Shown one piece after another: positions 44,216-56,200 of a stretch of 64,000 nucleotides of DNA (positions are counted from its first letter, which is position 1; the number at the start of each line of letters is the position of its first letter). Origin of the DNA: Branchiostoma floridae (Eukaryota; Chordata; Leptocardii; Amphioxiformes; Branchiostomatidae); the NCBI RefSeq assembly GCF_000003815.2, contig NC_049980.1, forward strand, positions 19,046,986-19,110,985. The letters are read 5' to 3'. A model generated the notes under the pieces. It was not told where the DNA came from, did no database searches, and saw only the letters and a program-made list of their open reading frames with translations. Made by a program: the position numbers and the translations under genes.

Positions 44216-47200
44216 ATGAAGGCTGTGTTAATTTTTGTGTGCGCGTGTCTTGGGTTGGGTTTGGCGGACGCTGCGACGAATGTGACCGCCGCGGAGGTTG
44301 AGGAAATCTTGAGACATCACAACTTTCTCCGTAGGAACGCACCGCCATCACCGGCAAACATGCTTCCGCTGGTAAGTATCGAGAAAAGTTACATATTTCT
44401 ACTTCGATTCACGTGTTTCACATCGGTAATATAGCAGGGCGTTCACAGGCAGTTTTGTGTGTGGAAAAATAGGTTATAGGATTTTTTGGAGTAAGTGTTA
44501 AATTTCTTTTCTTTGTGACTTTTATGAATTGTTCGGGCAACCGACAAAACCATCGTGGAAGCTTTCTTGTCAAAGCCGTACATTGTGGTCATATAATCGG
44601 GGGGATTTACGCTGGCTTAGAAATAAGACAGCGGGACTTACGAGAGGTACGGGCGAAAGTGCGGACCAGTCCTAAGCCTACAAACGTAGTTGTCCTTACC
44701 AAGTTAACAAGTTGCCGGGCAGGGGTTGTATAAGAACGAAGCAGCTACCGGTAACAACGTAGTCATATCCCATCAGACGGGGACGCTTTAGCATCTCTAT
44801 AATGTATAACCTGTTCAAAATGCTGTTGTTTTTACATTTGATACATATGAGAGTCGTAGAAGTAAAGGTTTTATGTTCATCATACAGTCTTGTTGGGGAG
44901 AACATTTCGACTGTGTAAACATACTTGATATATTCTCACGTCCATTGCTGATTCAGCGCTAGATTCGGACGACATGTAGGCACATGTATGGACACGTGAA
45001 GTAGTTTTGAGATATTTCAATGTTAGTCAGGTTTCTGCTATTTTTCTACCAACACGATAGTGTTTGTCCCTTATTAACCACGAATTCAATTATTCAGCTA
45101 TTGTGTTTATACCGTCTTTTTAAACCCCCTTTATTAGAAGAGCTGCATGTGGACTACTCATTGATCACGTCTCGGGAAGTGTTTTGACGGGTCCTATTCA
45201 GTGTACGCCACTACGTGGCTAAACGTGACAGAAATGCTTCTGTCGTCAGAGAGAAATATTAGTCACAGACAAAAATTTAAAACAAAACTGAAGAAAAAAG
45301 TTACTGGGTATAACTGTATTGAAATGGTTTGTAGAACTTATGGTCGCCATAAATGAACATCAAAAGTGTCCTCGACGTTTTCGTCGAAGTGATTGAAAAC
45401 CGTCCACCCTTCAACTTTGACATCATGAACTATTTTACGTGGATTGCGCACAAAAAAACTTTTCGTAGTGTACGAGTTAAGGTGCTCACTTCTGCATAAG
45501 TCCCATGTGCCACACTATGAAATCACCACCATTTGCATTTACCAATGAACTCTTGCAGCCTTTTATCAGAACTATAGAACTAAGTGTCTAACTAGCACAA
45601 ATGCATTTGCTACTCTTTGTTGCATATGTTGCAAAGTTCTATTCCTCTTCAGGAAGCCATTGAGTGTTTCAATCATGCAAATGGTGTCCAACTTAACATG
45701 CATAATCTTTGTCTGATGATATTCACCCTTTCTAACCTACCTAGAGTGTACAAGTAACGTCCGTCAACGGTACTCTGAACCAAGCTGCAAATCAAAAGTA
45801 ATTGCTATCTGAACACTATCATATAAAATATATGCGAATCGATTCCTAATGTGCATAATCTACGTATCATTATATTGCACGTTTAAAGTTGCCAACTGAA
45901 ACTCCCCATCAGTTCGAAGAAAGCTGTCAGAGGGCCCTAAATCTAAGCCACTTCTTTTTGAGCACAAAAGCTATCTACCCACCACCGTACCCAAGTACCG
46001 TGACCATAGCTCGGTCAGCAAGCAAGTGAGATAAACGAACCCAAAGTTCTGCCGCAGTACATTTATTTGATTGTTCAAGACCTATCCGCAAGTCAAATTT
46101 CGTATCAACCCATCCATAGCTTCTGGGAGCTCATTTGTGTGCTGCTGTAACACATAGACACTGTTACACTTTAAAAACACAACAAAAAAACGGAGTACTA
46201 GCAGCACATGCAGCCACTTAGCTTTCTTTAGTGTTGATTTTTCCTTCGCATGCGATGATAACCATTCAAGTTTACCGGGGCCTCGATTTCATAGACGCTG
46301 CTGTATCAGTCAGCAAGTCCGGTACTAGACGCGCCATACCCGATAACTGTAATCTCGAGGTATCCACATTCAAACTGTTCCAACAAGTTTGGGCAAATAC
46401 ATATGAGTGTGAAACTTTGCACTTTGTCCATGTTAAGCTTGTGTCAGGATACATATATATTGTTGGCAAAAATATAGAATATAACGATGTCTATTAGCGA
46501 AAACGGTTCTGTGACGTCAAAGTTACTGTTTCGGCTTATATCTTATAACCTCTAATGATGTTATACACGAAATTGTAGCCGCTATTTCAGACCAGGCTTT
46601 CTCTTGTAGCTCGCCGATGAAATTTGTATCTGCGAAAGATTTTTCAATCGTTGTGGAGTTGATGCTGGTACTGCTACGTTCAAGTAGAAACAATGGCACC
46701 CGGACCACTATTTACACTACGTGTACTATGGATGTGATGACTGGTGGCAATCTAGTGAAAATTTTACCGAGGGATTATCCAAAGGCTTTAAAAACAAAAG
46801 AGACGTTACCCATTGATATATTCCGGTAGCTTCGTTCTGCTTGTAAAAATGTTTATTTTTCAATGGCTACTCAAAGATCAGTGGCTGGATCCGTGGCAAA
46901 ATGAATATATGTAATTGTTTATCAAAGGCATTCATTGTTAAACATCATTCTGCCAGTGCCAGATACTTTGGGGACAAGACTACTAATATTGAATTAATGC
47001 ACGTTTATTGTATATTTGTTCTCTAAAAAGCAGCAAAGTTCAGTTGCAGCAATGTAAGAATGTGGTATATAACTACATTTACAATGGCAACACTATGAGA
47101 AACTTCATAAGTTTGATTACTGCGCATGCTATGTTCTGTGCATGTTGATTTCATCAAGGAGAGTACGGTACATGAAAAAGCTCGTTCTGTCACTATAAAT

Positions 47201-50200
47201 TGAATTAAAATGGGGATAGATGTGTTTGATATGTCTGTGTCATAGTCCAGGAGTTAATCCTACAGAACACATCACACAGTTGTGTTATCTTGGCAACGCT
47301 TCACTACTGTGATGATAATCGCCAAAAGATTGGACATATAGGTACAAATTTCCTTAAGACAAATATCATTAAGACAGATGATTAATATGCGTCAATAATG
47401 CAATGCGCTGTTACTCATAAATGTTCTTTGGATTACCTCGCTTGTGCATTACGAATAGCAAGCATGTGTGCTTCAATACGAACTTTTAGTATTTAGATTT
47501 ACTAACTTCGAAAATTTATAAGTTAGATTTGATTGAGTAAATCATCACCGCACTATCAGCAATCCCAGTATATGTAGATACTGTAGCGGATATTGGAAAG
47601 ATTGGAAGTAGAGATAGAGAGATATTTGTGATCAAACTCTGAGATGAAAATGTCACAGTAGAATTCCTACTTGGATTTCTGAAGTATAGATACTTGATGA
47701 ATGTCATCATTGTGTCTATCCGTCGTTTAAGTCACGCTTGTAGAGAAAAAGAACACCTTTGAAAAAATCATTATTCATTCGCATTATTCATTTCAACTCT
47801 GTTGAAACTGTAATTTTTCTATCTATGCACTCTAACTTGTTTCTGCTTGATAACAAAAACAGTATTTAATGGTGAATAATGATACCGCAGAAGCGAATTC
47901 ACCGCCTGCTTTAGCACATTTATAACGTTTCCCGGTGGCACCACAATAGAATAACGATATGGTAGTCATTAAAGGATTATTCTCCCTGGATAGTGTGTAG
48001 AAAACAACACTGGACAACGTCGCAGTGCCGTGTAGCATAGCATCTCATTAACTTCCTTAATGATGATTGGTCATATGATGTTGATTTAATTATCATACGT
48101 GGTGGACTTTGCCGTCATTAGGCTTGACTTATCGTAATCCCCCTCTTCAACTTTGACTCCTCCCCCTTCCACGTACATATGTAATGGTGATATGGTTTGT
48201 TGACACATGTTATACTTTCTGCATGATCGAGTAATGCAACATGAAACGAATCAATAAAGCAGATAGCGTAAACATGTATAAACACATCCACTAACGAAAA
48301 TGTGAACTACACCAAAGAACTACGTACTGTAGTGTTATGTTTTGCAAAATATTCTTAATGTACTATGAATAGCTCAAGTGTGTAGACCTGCTATAGCAAA
48401 TACATACATTCTTTACGATCTAATGTTACCCTTGTTCCTGATGAACACGTTTCCCCACAGGTTTGGAATGAAGAGCTGGCAGACCAGGCTCATGAATGGG
48501 CGCTCAATTGTACAATCAAGCACGGCTATCCTGAACGCCCCAATTCGACATACGGCACTCACGTGGGTAGGTATCCCTATCTTTCACCCAAATCATCATT
48601 ACCGTCTCTCCTACCCCGTGTTTCATACTGCTTATGTACAGAGTTGTCATCGATACTGCTGAAGTGGTAAGTTTTGAACGATGGAGTGTACACTGCTAAA
48701 GAACGCATTCCTCCTCCGCTGGCAACCTGACCGCGCCATAACACGGTAGTCCACCGCCCTGCCTCTCACTGCGGGCATCTAGGTGTCCCTGTCGGGGTCC
48801 ACTGTTTGATTTCAGACGATAAACATAATGGGTAGGATTACACCACCGGACATGGAAGCAACGGTACGATTCCTGTTGTTATGACATTGTTGCTACACTA
48901 TGGCAAGAGGCATGACATAATTCGAGGCTTAGTTGTGTAGTAGAAAGTTTTCGCCTTTGGATTATTTTCTGTTTTGGTACAGATTTCGAGGGATCGTTGA
49001 GCAAAGACATTTAAATTTTTACAAAGGAAAGGCTAAACAATTAGAAGAAATCGCTTCATCTAGTTTTTTGTGTGCAATTTTCATGTTATTTGACAATCTT
49101 AAACTAGCCGTAAAGAGTCATACGGGCAAAGAAGTAGTCTAAGACCTTTATAGAAGAACATAATATTTCAAACCATCATCACAACAAAGACACGCAGAGA
49201 TTTCCAAATTTTCTGCTTTTTTCCTTCTTATTATACATCAAGCATGTTCAATTGTTTAGGGCAAAACATCTGGCTTAGTTCGTTGGCCCGTATCAACCTC
49301 ACCGTAGTGATCCAGAGCTGGTACGACGAGATCGACTTCTATAATTGGGAGGAGACCAGATGTGAGCCGCCACCTAACGGGATGTGTACGCATTACACCC
49401 AGGTAAGGCCACCAGAAAACATTTCAGTCACAGATGAATACATTTATCATGACTCGATCTCTGTGCAATGTGTCTACTTCCCCTAGCATCCTGGTGGATA
49501 TTTCATAAGATAACGTTCTATATACCATGTGTGAAGTCATATTCCATCATGTAGAATGTTTATGTGTGCAGTGACGTACCGATGCTGTTTTTGTCCCCTA
49601 GGTGGTGTGGGCTAGTACTACTGATGTGGGCTGCAGTTACTACCATTGTCCCAACGGGCATGCAGTCGTGGTGTGCAACTACGGGCCCCAGTAAGCCTTT
49701 TACATCATCTGTTAGCTTCAGCAGTTTGCAATAGCCATAATTAAAACGATAGGTTTAGTATCTAGCAGTACTGAAAACTCGCCGTTCATCGTTATGAAGT
49801 CTGCAATGGACAAAAGACATGTATGTAAGTGGCAATGTGTAAAATACCCCTGTCATATCTCGTTAATGCTTCTTTTTGATATCGAATATTTGTACGCTTT
49901 TAGCGTACGCATCTAGAGGCTGAGATAGAGCCGATATAACGTTACGACAACCTTTCCTTCGCAACTACATTTTGTTTGACATATGCACGTCTCTCAAAAA
50001 AGCTATCATTTTTTAAAACCTGTAGTACGTCATATGTAACAAGGGCTTTGCTAATAATTTGGTTTAACTTAGTATTAATACAGTATAAGTGCTCTCGTGG
50101 CATTGCTCTGACTCTCACGTGATTACCTTACCGCCGTTACTTCAGGGGAAACCTTGCTAACACCAGGCCCTATCTGGAGGGCCCTCCCTGCTCACAGTGC

Positions 50201-53200
50201 CCAAATAAAGAGGGGTGGTGCGACGAGGGACTGTGTGGTGAGTGTGTCTATAAAATCAGGGGCGCCACTATACGTATCAGTATTGAACTACATCAGGTTC
50301 GAAAATGGCGCTGCGATCATGGTAGCATGTCGTAAGAGCTCGACAGTAATTCATGTCCACCAGGACAACAACACTTTCCTTTAATTTGTGATATACCCAT
50401 GCAAGGCGTGGAATATTCCCACAGGCAAGTTACGTAAGTAAAATATATGTGAGAGTAGAACATAGTGACATCGACTTTGCATTTGTTTACAAAGCATTGA
50501 AAATCCATGCCCATCAAAAAAAATCACGGATTTACAAACTAAACATGTTTCTTCTGTTTGTACATAGTTGATTGTCCTGCACAAAACTGCGGTGAGTAAT
50601 TGTTCCTTATCTTATCCCAGCGGTAGGTTTCAACTTAAACAACACATTATTGACAATATCTCGTATTCTAAACATATCATGTACCTATCCACTCGTAGTC
50701 AATTCAGACACGTTGATGCCTGTCATAGTCTATGATATTTCAGCCTTCGTCATCTGGCTTGCCATATAATTATTAACGATGTATGTAACAAGACGTACGC
50801 TGAAGATGTACAAAGCATATATCACGACTTAGTTCCAAGCAGACATAACCATGTGGACCAAAATATGAAGGAATGGTTTACTCAATTGGAAGATCAATAT
50901 TTATGAAATTGTGTGAGTAATGTTGAAGATCCTTTTTCAGATTGTGCACTAGATTGCAAGAACTGCGGAGAGATTAACAGGACCACCTGCACGTGCACCT
51001 GTAAAGACGGCTGGGATAGTCCCGACTGTTCAGGTATACACGTACCTACCGGTCACCGGCATTGTTCGGCAACCATAGATTTAACGTTGACTTGGACTAC
51101 AGTTGTGATAAACACCCCCACCCCTGAGGCGCCGACAAAAATAATAAAAAAACGGTTTAATATGCTAAGGCGCATCTATATACATCTTACACGTTTGTTG
51201 TGCGACACTTACCAACGCTATGATAGAACTATCGACAAGAATCTGCGCCATGTTTTCCGTCACAAAACTATTACATTTTGTACAACAATGATTACCTTTG
51301 CCAGAATGGCTAAGGTTATGTTTTCGGTTTGGTGGTGTGGTTCTCCCCGTTTGTGAGCAGCATAACTCGAGAGGACTTCGATGGATGCAGCTGATATTTG
51401 GTGGGTGGGTAGGGGTGTGGAAGACGAAGGTCGAGTTCGATAATAGGCCTCCTAGCGGCTTGCTAAGGTACTGCAGCAGGACCTGCATGCTTGATATCTC
51501 GCGTTCCGGACATGCTGCGGTCGTGATTTTTGAGCGTTAGGGAGCCCTTAAAGCAGGGAGTGATTGCTGCGAGTTTGGGCCCCCTAGTGGCTTTCATGGA
51601 AGTGCGGGCGCCGGTTTAATTGCAAACTTTTGTCTGCGGACAGCATAACTCGAGAAGACTTCGACGGATGCAGCTGGTATTTGGTGGGTGGGTAGGGGTC
51701 TGGGAAACGAAGGGGGAGTTCGATAATGGGCCCCCTAGCGGCTTCCCTTGGTACTGCAGCGCAACTTCCGGGTGTGTTTTTCCATCTTCTGAACATGGTA
51801 TGGCCACGAGTTTTGGGTGTTAGATAGCTGTTGTGCTCAGGAGTTAGTGACATAAGTTTGGGCCCCCTAGCGGCTAGTGTAGGGATAGCAGGGGCATTCT
51901 TGTCGAAAACTTCTGAAGCAGTACAACCCCACTCCACCTTAGCAGCTGTCACCACAGTTGAGGGGTTCCTGGTCCATGAATTGGACTGGCCTATGATCAG
52001 TCAGTACTGTGAGCAACCTGATATTTCAGAGGTGTAAAGGTCAGACCTTGCAAATGTGTTAGTTGACCCTTAGGCCATATGATCAACTTGGCAAGCCAAA
52101 ATGATGGGCTTATGTACATAACAACGGTCTTAGTCTGTATTCTTCTCCTTCCTTTGAGTTTGAGAGGTAGGTACACTGTCATCTCTCTTTTCACTACATG
52201 GTCTCAATTTGAGCTGTCCTTGCAGTAGTCTTTTAAAAGCCATTTTCAGTCTCAAAGCCTTCATGCATTCAAGTCTGTCTCCAAAGAGTCAGCTTGAACT
52301 ATGTAGAACATGTATCTTACCTTTTATATCATATGGTTGTGAGATTTGGGGCAGAGCTAATTCAGAAGACAATTGCCCAGCAGAAATTACACGGAGGTGA
52401 TTTTGTGGAAAATCTTTTGGGTGTACATAGAGATACAAGGAACATGAGGTAGTAGAGCAGAGCTTGGGACATTGTTCCCAATTGACTTACATATATTTAA
52501 TGTACAGTCAAGTTGTGGCTACACTTCAAACATTCAGACTTTTTAACACATCCCCTATTGTGAGTAGGCGTGTCATCAAATTGAATATGAACTGATGAAC
52601 AGCTGTAAGGAATTCAGGTTACAAGGCGTAAGGGAAATTTGAAACGATATCGGTTACTTTTTTCTATGGATGTCTGAATTCACAGTTAGACAATAAGTAC
52701 ATAATGTACATTGTTAAAAATGTGGTTGAAAGATATATATATCCAGACATGTTTTCATTGACTGTCTACAAAAAAGTAAAGAAGGGATTCTCCAGGGAAT
52801 ATTATATAAAATTTTCTAGATAAATATGTGGTATGGTGGGCTTTGTGCAAATTTAGAAGTAGTGCCTACCCCCTTGCAATTGTGACAGGGTGGTGGAAAT
52901 GGTACTTGTTTCTCGATGCTTTAAGCTTGAGGGTGACTTCTGAACAGTTTCATACAGCTAAAATGCACATTTGTGGAGTTATGGTTTTCGAGCTGAGGGG
53001 TTGCCGCACAAACCTGGACAATAGACTAAAACCACTGCGACAATTTTACATTTGCCAGAATGGCTAAGGTTAGGTTTTGGATGTGTTTGTGTGTCTGTGT
53101 GTGTGTTAACAGCATAACTCGAGAAGCCTGGGATGGATCCTGATGATATTTGGTAGGTGGGTAGGGATCGGGAAACGAAGGTCAAGTTTGATAATGGACC

Positions 53201-56200
53201 CCCTAGCGGCTTGCTAAGGTACTGCAGCAGAAACTCAACTTTGGACGAAATAACTCTACAACATGTTGACGGATCGTCATGATTTTTGGTATGTAGATAG
53301 AATGAGTGATGACTTACATAATGAGATACTAATTATGCACATCAACAGCTCATTTGCATAATTAATTAGGAAAATTTATAAATCCACAGCATTCCATGAT
53401 AGGACTTTCAAACTTGTCACATATGTAGCTGGGAAGGAGAGAAATGGCTATAGATATCAATTATGCAAATGATGACCTCATTTGCATTATTAATGAGAAA
53501 ATATGAACATGTTGACGGATCATCATGTTTTTTGGTAGTTAGGTAGCGTAAGTGAAGACCTACATAATGAGATACCAATTATGCAAATCAACAGCTAATT
53601 TGCATAATCAATTAGGAAAAGTACAAAAACCCACTGCATTTCATTATAGTACTTTCATCAAAGTTGTCACATATGTAACTGAGAAAGAGGGAAGAGAGTA
53701 AGGGGTGTATTTTATTAAAGACTGAAAGAGAATAAGTCAAGAATGGATCAAAGGATCATCATGATTTTTGGTATGCTGATAGCTTAAGTAATACTTGATA
53801 CAATTTGATATCGATTAATGGTAACTTGGGATCTAATTTGCATAATCAATGTTGAAATTTTATAAACCAACTCCAAGCATATGATTATAAAGAAAATGAA
53901 ATGAGTAACGCATTTGTCTACAGACATCATTCTACATAACAAACCTTGTTATTTGGCAAAGGTATGTGTTCGTGGAACTCTAGTTGTCCATGCCGTGACT
54001 TTCCAAAGAATGTCCTCAATTCGCTGTGGTATGCCTGTCGGCAACTAAACGAACACGGATTTGAATCGTACACAGTCATTGTATCTTTATTCTCAACGGG
54101 ACTTGAATTGCTTTTTGATTTTTCTCTTTTCTCAAAGGGATAGCTACACTATATTTTCACGTATTCCATCTCTGATGACTTTTCCTCAATAGTGCCATGT
54201 GAAAACGGCCATGCCTACTGTGGCGCGAACCCCGGATGGCCGGTTCCAGCATACTGCACCATGGATGGATTCGCTGTTGTAAACGATTACTGCAGGGAAA
54301 TGTGTGATCATTGTGGTAAGAACAACAGCGTGTATGTTTAATACATGTTTAACATCCTCTCGAGACAGACCCGCCGTATGGACACGTTACTACATGTATC
54401 AGTAAAACACGATGACTTTCCGTGCCAGCCTGCGAACCCCCCTTCTCGCTACGTTTGCTCTCAGGTTAGCAAATCAGGTACTGTTGTTGTATGGAAACCT
54501 AACCGGTCAGTTACCTTGCCGCGAGAAGGTCGGATCACAGGCCGACAGGACAGCTCTAAGATATGTGCAGGCGGCGTGGCTGGCATGGGAGGATGAAAAG
54601 GACAGCCATTTGTGGTTGGGGAGTAATCTTGGGTCAGTTGCAGTTTATTGTTGTGTAAACATACAGTATTTTTTTGGAAAAAGCCAACGCCTCTACAATC
54701 ACAGCTTCTCTTTTAAACCATAGAAATCAGAATGGACAACTTGATATTTGGGACTTCGTCGGAACCATGATATCGCATTTACAAGTGCGGTAGAAAGGCA
54801 ATAAATTTACAGATGATGTATACAACATGCTATCTCACTTTTGACAAGGGTCAAAGCAAAAAATCCAATTTTATCCAAAATTAATCTATTGGCGACTTTA
54901 CTCGAGTTTGGAGTAGGCCTATGTTTCATTACACAACTGTACAGCAGTATCCCGATAAGTTCCAGATACCATTCTCCTATACAGATTTTTAGCTGAACCG
55001 GCGTGATAGATCTAGAACTAACGGATCTTATGAATCCAAGTTCTAAGACACGAGTTCAGCTCTGCGAAGGAGAATGTCAGAGTTATTCATTTCTGAAAAA
55101 CAATGTCTATCATCATTGTCACAAGTCACAAAGTTACAAACGCAGCGGGGAACATGAAGTGTCTCGACATCTATTGTTTCTACTTTGTTACAAATTTAGT
55201 GGAATGTACAACAACGATACACATTTGTAACGTTACACTGATTTCACGATGAAAATATCAAGTTACCTTTCGTGATTGGCTAGACTTTGCCACCCCCGGT
55301 GACCCGAATGCATGCTGTGAGGGACAGATGTGTTACAACGGCGGTTACCTGGACGAGATGACCTGCCAATGTGTCTGTCCTGAGGGTTTTGGAGGAATAG
55401 ACTGTAATGGAGGTGAGTATCAAGGACTATTCTGCTAAAACTAGTATTGATAAATATGATCTATATCGTGCAGCATACATGTAGATATGTTAACGAAATT
55501 GTCTAAAATTAATGAAGGAATGGTGAGTTGATAACAAGAAGGTAAGTGTGTGCCTGGTCGACAACTTATTCTATCATAACCTTAGCTTCAGTTTAATATC
55601 TTCAACCACTAGACACTACTCCACCCATGGCCACCGTGAAGCCACCCATGTTGTACACTGAGCCGACTAAGCCGTGCACTTACTAAATCTCCCATACCGC
55701 ACACAGGAACAGGAACAGGAACAGCCGAACCGACCACTAAACCAACGGTACCGACCCCGTCAACACCCGGTCCATCATTGGAGTGCTTCGTGTGCAGCAG
55801 TGGGAATGTTACCGAGACGGACCCCTGTCATCTCGAGCAAGAACCGCACGCAGACACGGAACTATGCGAACCTGGCGAGAGCTGTATTGTACGATGCCTC
55901 CGTTTTTGTATGCCACATAGACAAATCGATTAAACCCAAATTGGATTTATCAATATCCTGTGTGAGTGCTACATTGATAAAACATTATAATTTATTTTCA
56001 CCGAGTTGTATCATAGAATCCTTTTCTGTTGGAAACTATTTCATGCGAAGGCCGAACAATGGATAAATAATTCAGCACCAGGGACAGAGACATATGTTTG
56101 CCATCACTGCGAGGCAAGATGCTTTGTAGACACAGTTAGCGATGTACTTTAGGGTGCCTAGCTACATGTTTTAAGGTTCAAACGCAACGACTAGCAAATT

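Larger units (their letters stand above)
51034..54192. other. CAP-LU intron of 3.2 kb, filled with repeat copies
   Basis: It separates the first EGF-like exon from the ShK-like exon. It contains three copies of the GCATAACTCGAGA family, a broken reverse-transcriptase fragment and three tandem copies of the GACGGATCATCATG family, each listed separately. No further CAP-LU exon is needed: the flanking exons join in phase 1. Confidence 0.75.

Noticed and set aside
51298-51823. Open frames with GGWVGVW and PPSG motifs on the plus strand, and their antisense counterparts
   Set aside because: They arise from the dispersed GCATAACTCGAGA repeat copies; no splice-linked gene or known domain fits, though uneven conservation is noted as a finding.
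52209-52400. A host gene on the plus strand
   Set aside because: The peptide is the tail of a LINE reverse transcriptase with a frameshift and stops.
54345-54723. Two overlapping plus-strand open frames after the ShK-like exon
   Set aside because: No protein family resemblance, no good splice sites in phase with the CAP-LU exons, and the flanking exons already join in frame.
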